A stretch of 64,000 nt of DNA from Paracentrotus lividus. Taxonomy: Eukaryota; Echinodermata; Echinoidea; Camarodonta; Echinidae. The stretch covers positions 4,963,763 to 5,027,762 of the forward strand of contig CALNVZ010003426.1 in NCBI GenBank assembly GCA_940671915.1. The letters are read 5' to 3'. Made by a program: the position numbers and the translations under genes. The notes under the pieces were generated by a model, which saw only the letters and a program-made list of their open reading frames with translations, did no database searches and was not told the origin of the DNA. Shown here one piece after another: positions 54,484 through 64,000 of the stretch (its first letter is position 1; the number at the start of each line of letters is the position of its first letter).

Positions 54484-56880
54484 TTGTTTTTAGAATGTTT
54501 TGCCATTTCATATCATAAAAGAATTATGAACTTTCAACCTATGTATTAACAAAAATAAGTTACGATGAGAAAAGATTTATAATTATTGCAGATTTTCAAA
54601 AAATTTGGCAAGGATGTTTTGAGAAATTACTTCAGCGTGACTCTCCGTTTTCTATTATTCTGGTTATATGGCACCAACATTTCATAATTTTTAAAAGCCC
54701 ACAATGTGGAGGAGGTGGGAATGGAAGGTTCAAGCTCCCACCACTATCAGTGTGACCCTCTACGCTGGAGTCCCGATCAACAATCATGTGCGGATCCAGG
54801 CGGGCCAGGGGACGCGCTACCCCTCTATAATTGAAAAACACTCATTCACCGTACATATTGAAATCTGAATATTCGGAGGCTCACCCCGTATCGGACCTGG
54901 CGCCCCCCTCTATTTTCATTTTCCTGGTCCGTCACCGTCAGGAATGGACTGATAAAAAAAAAACTGTAGAAATTTCAGCTAGGATTACATCATGTACTGA
55001 TGAAAATAAATGAATTCGTGTTGATTCGAATTTAATTCAAATTTATTTATGTCCTTATAAAATACAAAGTTATATACAAATTGAATAACATTGGAATGCA
55101 TATGAACAATTTTAATATAAGAATACATAGGCCTACATGTAAGAAAACAAAAGAGATACAACATATATTAGGTAAATACTCAAAAATAATTAGACAGTGG
55201 AAAAGGGTTCAGCCGTAAAAGCTGAAAAGGCTTGACGAATATAGGATAGACCACTAGCGCACTAATAATAAATAATTGATTCCTACATCTATTTGGCAGT
55301 AGGCCTACTATGGATTTCATTTGAGTATACCCTCTGCTACTAAAAAAAAATGTTGTAGCGGATAGAATGAACAGACGGGGGACGGGGGTAAATAATTCCA
55401 GATTTTTGGCCTAACAAACGAAGGGAAATATTTGATTTATCAGAATGATGAAATGTATAGGCATTCCGTGTAAAGGATAACTATGGACTAGCAATTTTGA
55501 AAAACATACATTAAAAAAAGAAAGACATATTCAAAAACAGGTAATTGCAAACCAACCAATCCTATATAAGATCAGACTTTACTTACTCTATTAAACCCCT
55601 CTCGGGGTATGAGAGTACAAATAATGAAACATATTTACAAATTATTTACATACATATAATGTGATCATGAAAAGTAGGCAAAAACATTCACCATATTGAA
55701 TTAAAGTAAATACAAAATACAGCGTACATTTAAAACAACAGAGCATATATATGTTTAGCATGGCTTATGAAATTATTAAATAAGCAAAAACAAATAGAAC
55801 ATTTTCATTCGGGCCTACATTTTTTCTCCTCAGTATTTTCTTATATTTTGGGGGTTAACCGGAAAAGAAATAAAATTCTTCAAATGTTATATGTATGTGG
55901 TATACAATTACAGCCACATGTTATTGTTGATACCCTTTATTTCGTATATTTTGCTTTTGTAAAATGAAACAAAAGTTATGTTAGTTTTTGTGCGACGATG
56001 AGATAATCGAAATTGCCCGAAGCTTTTGTTTTATTGCAGTCATTTTGGCTCATTATGTTCGAAAACCACACTAAGGCATGGGATAGCGTGTATAAAATGT
56101 ATTTTTCTTGATTGTAGAAAACTACTCATATCTCAAAAACCGTACAGCACTAAATGAGATGAAAAAAAAAAGCAGAATAAAGTATGTTTTTTCTGCTTAT
56201 GGAAATACCAAACGATACCAGGTTTGGATTAATCTTCATACTATAAAAAAAAAAGTTTCCCACTTGTATACCATTTTATTTGATACAAACTGCATACGCT
56301 AGACTTTGACTTTGAATCTTATTTCATTTTCAACAAGTGTAAATAAAGAAAATACAAGCGTTGTAATACGGATAATTCATAAAATAAAATTTGAAAAAAA
56401 AATTAAAAAAATTACAAAGTAAATATCCATGTCATTATATTCAAATATAAAAATTATGACATTTACATAATATTAATATTCACCATGACTTACGTTTTAT
56501 GAAAATGGAGAGGTCCACTAAAAGCAAGAGCTTGTAAAATGTGGATAGCGTAATCAGATACCAGTCAACAGAGAAAACATGCAGAACTAAGTTATTACCG
56601 AAGGAAACCACAAGACGTACTAAATCATTAGAAGATGGACAATAACTAAAATAACATAAACGAAAGGAAAAAGAATTTAAAGAAGCGAAAATTATAAATG
56701 TAAACGGGATGCATGCGGATAAAGCAAATAATCGGAACTTCAAGTAGAAGTAAAAACAACACAAAAAGAATTAAAAGTAAGAAAGTTCCCCCTATTTCAG
56801 ATATCAATAATTTTTGAACCAGGAGAAGTTGAAAAAAAAATCTAATTTTATGTCCATGTACTATAGGGAATCTAATAAGC
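54484..56880. other. Intergenic, AT-rich, no gene seen
   Basis: A GC-rich piece at 54770-54925 (GCGGATCCAGGCGGGCCAGG, GGACCTGGCGCCCCCC) looks like a transposon end. The rest is AT-rich with A runs. No exon with convincing splice sites. Confidence 0.4.
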
Positions 56881-56930
56881 TACTGTGGGAGCGAATTTTA
56901 GGGAAACAAGGGAGTTTACAGATACAGTCT

Positions 56931-56940
56931 GCGCATGCGC
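56931..56940. promoter_or_regulatory. NRF1-type palindrome GCGCATGCGC
   Basis: Exact GCGCATGCGC within a CpG-richer patch, about 190 bases before the open frame at 57131. NRF1 sites are common in animal housekeeping promoters. The patch overlaps a dispersed repeat, so its role is uncertain. Confidence 0.4.
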
Positions 56941-56985
56941 GAGTCTCCGATATCCACTTTCGGGGTCAGGCCAACTGTACATAAT

Positions 56986-57065
56986 GCGGCGGTCACAACT
57001 CGTCGTAGCCTACGGGGCACGTGCCATCGACGTAGCCTGCGTTGCATGTGCAATGCACGCACAGG
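56986..57065 (+). repeat. Dispersed repeat, GCGGCGGTCACAACTCG family, copy 1
   Basis: GCGGCGGTCACAACTCGTCG, then CGTAGCCTGCGTTGCATGTG and CAATGCACGCACAGG. The end is self-complementary (TTGCATGTGCAA). Shared with 60996-61058 and in part 63825-63860. Confidence 0.7.
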
Positions 57066-57130
57066 AAGAGAGAGATGGTATTGAGCGTCGATGCGAACCC
57101 TAACAGATTTCCCAACTCAGAACTGTCCCC

Positions 57131-57526
57131 ATGGACGTGGCAGTCTATGTGTGGTGGGGTCATTGTCATCAGACAAGTGATTTTGAGCGCTGGCGGTCGT
57201 CGCATGTTTCGAGTCTCTATCGTTATGTTCGTCACCGCCTGGAATGCTACTTTGGTAATTTTCTGACGGACAGTACATCGGTGGCCGGCTTAAACCGAAG
57301 ACAGGAAATGCAACTAATTTCAAGTGTTGCTGAACGAATGTCTGAAAAGATCGTGCCATCAAGACCGTTAATGAGGCTCGGAAAGACATTTCTTGCTAAT
57401 AGGTTCACAAATCCTGGGTCAAAATTATCTCTTAGCGGACTACCTTTTCCAGGAGAAATGTGTCTACCCTCTGCGTTGTCGTTGAGTCGACTTCTGCTGT
57501 CTGGTTGTGTTCAAACAGCTAATTAG
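57131..57526 (+). CDS. Unrecognised ORF, 131 aa
   Basis: Open from ATG (CCCATGGAC, fair Kozak context) to TAG. The product begins MDVAVYVWWGHCHQTSDFER, has SSLYRYVRHRLECYFGNFL and LNRRQEMQLISSVAERMSEK, then a Ser/Leu-rich end. The composition is protein-like and the base composition is higher in G+C than the flanks. There is no known motif. It could be a transposon-derived or real small exon, or chance. Confidence 0.3.
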   Translation: MDVAVYVWWGHCHQTSDFERWRSSHVSSLYRYVRHRLECYFGNFLTDSTSVAGLNRRQEMQLISSVAERMSEKIVPSRPLMRLGKTFLANRFTNPGSKLSLSGLPFPGEMCLPSALSLSRLLLSGCVQTAN

Positions 57527-58013
57527 GAATTTTTGGTAATCGAACTTGTACCACGCGGTTGCTCGATAGTCACCTCCCTCTGTTCTGTTTCTGGTTTTCA
57601 AAGAATCCGGAGGAATTTGCTCTGAATGCTTTCGCGATCCAGTGGAGAAAGTGGAGAGAACTCGCTCCGTTCTGCTGATTCCAGGTTGCACAGGAGAATT
57701 AAAGAGAATTCTGGTGCGTTGGTTTTGATACCTCGACGTGGTTTTTCCAGACCTCTTGGAACGTCTGATGTGGTTCCGTAGAGTCCTTGATCTGATGTCT
57801 CGCCCCTATTGGGAATGACTACACTGTTTGCTTTGCCACTATCAGGGAGAGAGCTCGATCGTCGAGCTTCTCTGATGAGCGTACAGCTCAGTTTTTAGTT
57901 CAGAGTAGGGAGGGAGTCCTTATAGAACACCCTACCTTTCTAGGTCTGGAAGCACTTTTCTGGTGCATAGGAAGATAGTGTTGGTTCCTAGGGAGGTATA
58001 TTTACATCCATCA

Positions 58014-58364
58014 CTACTTTCTGATCTGTCTTCTTGATCTCAACTGTATTGAATGACCCAAGACTACCAATTTAGCAATGGCAGCCTGGTTTCGTTGGTT
58101 CAATCGCTTTCTTTTTGCCTTCAGCTTACTCTGTCTAGATAGGTCCAGATGCCCTTTGGTGGCGTTCGGTTTTTTTAACCGCATCTTCTGGCGCTTTTCA
58201 TGTGACAATTTCCAAAGACAGTCTTCCTGCATAGCAATGCTTTGGAGCAGAGCGTAAGTGTTTCCTTGATGGCCCTCATCTATTGCTCCAGGGCATACAA
58301 TAATTATATCTGGAAAGACAGGATGTCGCGCAGGTTTCAAAGCAAATCCTTCATGAGAAAACAT
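58014..58364 (-). CDS. Unrecognised ORF, 116 aa, basic C-terminus
   Basis: Begins MFSHEGFALKPARHPVFPDI, includes HQGNTYALLQSIAMQEDCLW, then a strongly basic helix (QSKLKAKRKRLNQRNQ) and ends RSRRQIRK. The codon make-up is plausible and the surrounding 57.5-58.4 kb is G+C-richer than neighbours, perhaps a decayed mobile-element coding region. Family not recognised. Confidence 0.3.
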   Translation of the reverse strand: MFSHEGFALKPARHPVFPDIIIVCPGAIDEGHQGNTYALLQSIAMQEDCLWKLSHEKRQKMRLKKPNATKGHLDLSRQSKLKAKRKRLNQRNQAAIAKLVVLGHSIQLRSRRQIRK

Positions 58365-58984
58365 ATCTAACTCTCTGGGTCATTGAGGTTGTCCCTTATC
58401 CTTCTGTCAGTTTTTCTGTTCGGCTTCTATAACCGAGGACAGACTTAGGTCGCCCATCAATGGCCATTGTACTGAAAATATTTTGGAAAAGAAAAAAAGA
58501 AAGTCATTTCGCCACCCGTAAAACTTTTCTGATATTTTGAGATATTTCGAATAATTCTGCTGCTTTAGAGAATAGGAGGCTACTGAAGGTCATGCAAGGC
58601 TCTGAGGCCATAATGCCTGATAAAGAACCCCAATCACAACATTTAGTGCTTCTTGGGCTTTTTTTTCTAGGGTCTCATTTGGATGTTAATATGCAAGGCG
58701 AGCTTTTCTGGAAGTCTTGAAATTCCTTTATCTCAGCGTACTGTGTGACTGTTTTCTTTTATTCCAGTAATGAAAGTTGACCTTGGTTGACCAGCATTGA
58801 ATATGCCTTTGAAAAAAAAAATGAAGAATAGTGTATGGAAATGATCCTGCCAAATAACCCAAATCATATTTTTTTCACTAATTTATAATCCTCCTTGTAA
58901 ATTTTTTTAAGCCCGGTTTTTTCAAAGTTTTCCCCCCTTCCATTTTTTTTTTTTTACCAATTATAAATAAAAATATAAATGTAT

Positions 58985-59615
58985 TTTTCCCTTATATTTG
59001 ACCTTTATTTGACCCTTTTAAGCACATAAAATTGACAATCAAGTCGACAAAAGCAACATTAGCAACGGATCTACGCATACATTAACCCGCTGTAATGGCA
59101 TGTTTAATACTTTAATATGCGATCTATAGTTGTAAAAGTTAAGTTTTCAATCATATTGCATGGGTGGCCATTTTGAATATATGCTAATTATGCACATTAC
59201 TCAAGGTTATCCATTTGGCAACCAAAATCTAAAATTGTTTTAGAACAACAGAGATGTCGCCTGCTCTATCTACATGTAACTTAGCCCTTTAAAAATCTTA
59301 TATTTACAGTATAATCAAATATAATGAATTCCTTAACGACCTTGTATTGACCTTTAAATCAAATAAATTTGACATCGGATTCATAAAAACAACATTTCAG
59401 GTTTATAGCATAAAGTAACGCCCTATGGCATGTTTTATACTGTCAAAATACGAATCTATAGTTCAAGTTAAAGTTTCACCTAGACATGGCGCCATTTTGT
59501 TTATCAATTATGCAAAATTGCCCCAAAGTTGCCCAATTTGGCAACGAAGCTAAAATTGTTTAGACCACATGAGATCACAAATCAGCAAAAAAACTTCAGT
59601 GGAAACAACTTTTCT
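58985..59615 (+). repeat. Two diverged tandem units of about 310 bases
   Basis: Unit 1 (about 58985-59290) and unit 2 (about 59291-59615) share in order: TTGACCTTTA, ATAAA(A/T)TTGACA, AAAAGCAACATT / AAAACAACATTT, TGGCATGTTTTATACT-like, (C/A)GATCTATAGTT, GGCCATTTTG / GCGCCATTTTG, ATTATGCA and TTTGGCAACGAA-type blocks, then AAAATTGTTT. Old tandem duplication in non-coding DNA. Confidence 0.65.
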
Positions 59616-60995
59616 AGGTTCAAAATTTCAAACCAAACTAATTTTGCGGAACTTTTTGTTAGAGGGTTTATAATAACAAATTCTTTAAAAAAAACGGAAA
59701 GAGATGTAACAAGAGGAGATAAGTAAACATAGATATAAAAGTATTAATGTTTTACATTATTAATAGTATAAAGTTGTTTTATAAATAAATTGAGTATAAT
59801 CATCACTTTCTAAATAGGTGTTGAACGAAATCGACGAAACATAAGTTTTTTAGTTCAGCAATCAGAAGCCGTGCCTGATGCATCATCCTCTTGATTGGTT
59901 CGATGGAAAGCCTATCAGAAAATATGAGAGAACTAGCCTTAAAGACAACCCAAACGTCTAGGTTACGGCTGAAGTACGATATCAGCGGCGCAGCTCCATC
60001 CGCTTCTCGATTCGATTTCCATCGACATGCAATAATGTAATTGGCAGGATATCCGAAGAACGGACCTGTTTATACATAGCCGATGTGATTCGAATCAGAA
60101 TTCCTCTCATCTCCTGATTCGAATGATGTTTCGCATCCATAACACATTTATTATGCATTCAAGTGAATAATTTCGGTCCTGCCCCGATGAAATAGCACAG
60201 TTGTTTTCAATTTTGCATTCCGATATAATAAGGCTTTACCTTAATCTATGGCAACATAAAAAAAATAGCTGGGGAGTGAGTCTTGCTAAAGCTTCGGCGT
60301 GGGTATATGATTGCACATCATTTCGTTAAAGGTATTAGACCAGCTCTTTTCCAATATAACTCTCTTGTTTTATATAGGATTAGTCATGTGCAGCCCATTT
60401 TTGCTTCAAGAATTATAGTTCTCTAATGGACAGGCTTGTGTCCGCATCCTGTCTTTGATTCATTCCCAAAGATTCAAAACGCCTCAGTGCTTGAAAACCT
60501 TATGAAAAAGAGCTTGGTTATTTTAACTTAATTAATAATTAATTTTTTTTATTTTTTATTTTATTTATCTATTTTATTGCATTATCTTGGGGTGGAGGGG
60601 GTAATAATGTATACGTTTAAGGATGAAAAAATAAAAGAAAGAAAGAAAATGCAATATTGACCGCACGGCTAAACCAAGTGACTTTCCCCAGCCGCCTTCT
60701 GGAAATATTCATTTTCATGAAGGCAAAATTAAAAACATACTGACAAAACTCGGCAAGGGACAAAAGTGACAGTTATCTCAAGAAAATTTGTTATCTTTAG
60801 AAATATGTACTTATTCTCGTATGCCGACACCATTGCAGACTTCCTCTTCAAGTTTGTTTGTTTGTTTGTTTGTTTTGTTAATTTGCAAGAAGTATGGCAA
60901 AAAAAACATGTGTTATGAATTAGTTTACTTTCTGTTTCCGCAAGAAACACCCGTTGGCGCATGCATTCATTGCCGTATATGAGTTGTGAAATGCT
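59616..60995. other. Intergenic, no gene seen
   Basis: AT-rich, with a short CpG-bearing part at 59960-60130 that includes the inverted pair TGATTCGAATCAG / CTGATTCGAATGA, and a (TTTG)n run at 60855-60875. No supported coding sequence. Confidence 0.4.
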
Positions 60996-61058
60996 GCGGC
61001 GGTCACAACTCGTCGTCCATTAACGTAACCTGCGTTGCATGTACAATGCACGCACAGG
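60996..61058 (+). repeat. Dispersed repeat, GCGGCGGTCACAACTCG family, copy 2
   Basis: GCGGCGGTCACAACTCGTCG, CGTAACCTGCGTTGCATGTA and CAATGCACGCACAGG, followed by TCCTGGGTCAATTTCTGCGA. The last piece recurs in inverse orientation at the window end (63955-64000). Confidence 0.7.
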
Positions 61059-61432
61059 TCCTGGGTCAATTTCTGCGATTCTGCGTTTTCTGTAGTTGTA
61101 AAACTTCCATGACGTCGTACATGCAACGTGATTGCGGCGCTGCACGAATTTTCTAGCAAAATCCAAGGCGTGGGGGGTTACGTCGAAGGTAAGGTGTAGT
61201 TTATACGCAGCATTAAACAAATTATCTTGATTCGCTAGGCATGTACAAATCAGTCGTGTGATAATGCAAACCCAATTTTATTGACCATATAGAACAAAAT
61301 GTGATTTACTGTTTTTAATTCGCCACATAGCACCTTTCTGCGCAAAATGGCCAGGTTTTGCTTTTGACGAACTTTCAGATAACTCTGAAATCATTTTTTT
61401 TAATTTTTTTTTTTAAATTATCATGAAATGTC

Positions 61433-61747
61433 GTGTATTCCATAGACGGTCACCATCAGATTCCTAATGGCTTTGTTTACCGAAAGCTGGCATCAAAAGA
61501 AAAGTTTCTACCGAGGCCATACATGCCTTATTCCAGTATAGCGTCCTTAGGAGCTGCCAGAGGGATTACCACATCAGTATCAAGTATCGTGACAAAAGAA
61601 TATAAACACGTTCAACCAAAAAATGTTATTGAGAGATTTTTTTTAGTGCAGAAAATGACTGAAATACGTACCCTTCGTATGTCTAAAAATGAAGTATTTT
61701 TTTTGATAGGTTCCTTCAACCGTGAAAGAAGGGATATTGGTGCATAG
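61433..61747 (+). CDS. Unrecognised ORF, 104 aa
   Basis: Begins MYSIDGHHQIPNGFVYRKLA, then SKEKFLPRPYMPYSSIASLG, and later VIERFFLVQKMTEIRTLRMS. Lies directly after a T-rich stretch. No recognised domain and no clear partner exon. Chance is quite possible. Confidence 0.22.
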   Translation: MYSIDGHHQIPNGFVYRKLASKEKFLPRPYMPYSSIASLGAARGITTSVSSIVTKEYKHVQPKNVIERFFLVQKMTEIRTLRMSKNEVFFLIGSFNRERRDIGA

Positions 61748-61974
61748 GTCAGGCGTTTATGAACTCGCCATCCAAATAGGGTGTGCGCTTACGCTTTTGC
61801 TATTTTTCAGCATATTTTGTCAAATTTTCCAAAAGTAAAGAAAAGTTTATGTAACAATTGATTTCATTATGAAGCTAGTTACTGTGCTAGCTCCCTGTGA
61901 AGTTTCATTGTTCCTAGGTAAATTCTGGTGGAAGTTATACAAGTTTAAGTTTGGACAGTAGGGTGGTGCCTGGA

Positions 61975-62395
61975 AGGCGCGCCAGAAGCGGCGCCCTGTA
62001 CAAGGTCAATGGAAATTTAACATTTTGTGGTTGATTGGGGAAAACTGAATTTCCTGCCAATTTTTGCTTATGAACTGTGGAATGTGGTAACCAAACTGAA
62101 GCTTATAACTGCTTAATAACCATAAAAGCATTTTCTGAACAGTAGGTTTGATGTTAACATAGATACCCAGGAAAGACTCAACAATCGTTTATTTTAAACC
62201 TAAAATGCAAATGCCCTCCTGTACAAAGTCATTGGGAATTAGAAGATATTGTAGTCCGTTGGAAAACTGCAATATCTCTGCCAAATTTTAACCATGATTG
62301 AAATGTAGCAGCCAACATTGAAGCTTTTAAACTAACTCAATACTATCATATCACTTTAACAATATGTTTGAATGGTGCAAAACAGACTGGAAGGA
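61975..62395 (+). repeat. Two diverged tandem units of about 230 bases
   Basis: Both units carry CCTGTACAA(G/A)GTCA.TGG.AATT, TTG(A/G).TGG..AAACTG.A, CTGCCAA.TTTT, GAA.TGT.G.A.CCAA..TGAAGCTT, and a GAAC/TGAAT..AGGTTTGATG-like piece. Unit 2 starts at about 62215. Non-coding. Confidence 0.55.
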
Positions 62396-63824
62396 CCCCA
62401 ACCCCCTCATGTAATTGAAAAAAAGCTATATTTCGGTTCAAAATTCAAGATCGTATATTTTCATTCTGAAATTGTAAACCATAATGAATATACCTTTGTT
62501 GAAAGGTCTATATTCTCTACCAGAATATATATCATATATTATATTTGGGTGATTATAGAGACTTGACGATAAAACAATGAAAAATTAAAAAAACTCTAAA
62601 TTTCCTTGAATTTTTTTTCCTAATAACTTTTTTTATCTGTGCACCTGTTTATTTTCAAATGCAGATTTAGATTCCTTGAGGATTTCCTCAGAAAAATGTA
62701 TAGCTTTTATATACTAAGGGTGATACTTTTCTGAGATAACAGATCTGAAAGTGGCCATTTGTAGTGAAATTGGCATTAACGCAAGGCGGAGAACTTAATA
62801 ACACACGGCCATAACACTCCAAAACAGGAAATTCCATCATATCTTATCGAATACCATATGGAAAAAAAGTGACAATCCGCAGTTTGGGCAATTTTTTGCC
62901 TGGCATGATCCAGGGCTGCGGAGCGTTTGTGAAAGTGAGAGCGAAAGTGGGAAGGGGCTTAACAGGTCTATAACACAAATCTGCGGTCATCTTGTACACG
63001 TTTGTTGACAAAAGTGTGGGGGCTGAAGCCCCCAGACCCGCCGGCTCCGCGCCCCTGTGCTCACTCACCGTAAAATTTGACGGAAAGTCTTCCCGTATGT
63101 GTTGGGAAGTACGTTTTTCCATACATTGTGACGTGTAAAATGTTTAAATCTGGAAAATGGGTCCGAGATCATTGACCAAAGTCGTGATTTAGGCTTGTAA
63201 ACTTCAAAAAATGACATTTTTTGCATTACATCACATTGCTCACTGAAACTGAACTTGATAATAAGGGATTTTACAGTTAGCGATATAGAGATCTGTGACG
63301 TCATTGGGTCAGGGGTCACCCGTACATGGTCCTCTCATATCTAGAGTTCTTACGTGTGGAAAGTCTATGATACCCTTTGATTTACATAATGGTTTTCAAT
63401 AACTTTTTTGCGCTGATATTGTGAAAATATGGATGAAGATCACACTTGTCATTGATGAGATAGGTAATGTATACTTCTTCTATCTTACATATTTTTGATA
63501 CCATGTTTATGTCGAATCTCTTCTTCTCACTGAAATTGGTTAGTTTACCAACTCCGCGTACGGCAAACCGGCATTGAAGTTCGCAACAGCTCGGCGACTC
63601 GAGCAATACTATAAAGTACACAGTCCGTTTTTGCAAACTTCCTGGGAGAAATCCTTAATCAAAGTCATGAAATAGTCTGATCATATATTCCAATTCAACA
63701 TGCAAACCGAGAAGGAACAGACCGATAAAAAAGAAATAACAGTTAAATTTGTCTGATAAAAAATTGTATGATATGCGTTCGTTGGCGAAGCCGTTGGTTG
63801 ACTGTATACGGTCGCCCATTTATG
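62396..63824. other. Intergenic with a transposon-end signature
   Basis: At 63018-63057, GTGGGGGCTGAAGCCCCCAG followed by ACCCGCCGGCTCCGCGCCCC is a GC-rich palindrome-bearing block typical of transposon subterminal sequence. No gene is seen. Confidence 0.4.
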
Positions 63825-64000
63825 GCGGCGGTCACAAACTCGCGTACCTTCGACGTGCAACTCCCTAACGACGGATTTCGTAGAAAAGTCGTGCAGTGGA
63901 AGTACCTCGCAGGTTACAATGATGTACGCAGTACAGGAGGTTTTTTTTAACAAAAACCTCTTACTACAGAAACGCAGGAATCGCAAAAGTTGACCCAGGA
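63825..64000 (-). repeat. Dispersed repeat, GCGGCGGTCACAACTCG family, copy 3 (mixed orientation)
   Basis: GGCGGCGGTCACAAACTCGC on the + strand and, read from the window end on the - strand, TCCTGGGTCAACTTTTGCGA with CTGCGTTTCTGTAGT, matching 61056-61100. The two parts face each other, so this looks like an element with inverted ends; it may continue past the window. Confidence 0.6.

Overview
This window looks like nuclear DNA from an animal: AT-rich, genes split by GT..AG introns, and a dense load of short DNA-transposon derivatives, tRNA-derived SINEs and a Penelope-like retroelement. The repeat style (TTAA-flanked foldbacks beginning AGGGGAAGTTCACC, SINEs ending in ATT or ATCA runs, CACAAAGG-type foldbacks) suggests a marine deuterostome, most likely an echinoderm such as a sea urchin. 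This is a judgement from pattern; no database was searched.

Two genes are well supported. On the + strand, ten exons between 557 and 29462 join in consistent phase and encode the C-terminal part of a protein with a degenerate calmodulin-like EF-hand pair, a basic coiled coil and a charged tail; its 5' exons lie upstream of the window and I cannot name the family. On the - strand, six exons between 42306 and 36548 encode a type II Golgi glycosyltransferase of family GT54 (MGAT4, most like MGAT4C), with an EDDV metal-binding motif. One of its exon junctions (39172 to 38800) is out of phase.

Layout. 1-2906: first exons and an almost 800-base pyrimidine tract. 2907-11927: four exons and several transposons. 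11928-20826: the same 9 kb again, with scattered small indels, mostly deletions, that break every exon copy; this is best read as an assembly artefact from uncorrected long-read sequence. 20827-26541: rest of a hAT-like element, a third copy of a foldback element containing an N gap, then plain intron. 26542-29462: final three exons, with tandem decayed copies of parts of two of them. 29463-36547: gene-free, with short inverted-repeat elements. 36548-42854: MGAT4-like gene with a foldback and a nested transposon in its introns. 42855-52739: no convincing gene, apart from a possible short first exon at 45807. 52740-54345: frameshifted Penelope-like element with a GIY-YIG endonuclease end and a large palindrome. 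54346-64000: repeats, three unrecognised ORFs, and a motif dispersed at 57.0, 61.0 and 63.8 kb.

I found no new multi-gene system. The most useful results are the 9-kb artefactual duplication, the tandem exon-fragment duplications in the EF-hand gene, the nested transposons with clear target-site duplications, the alternative first exons of the MGAT4-like gene, and the Penelope fragment.
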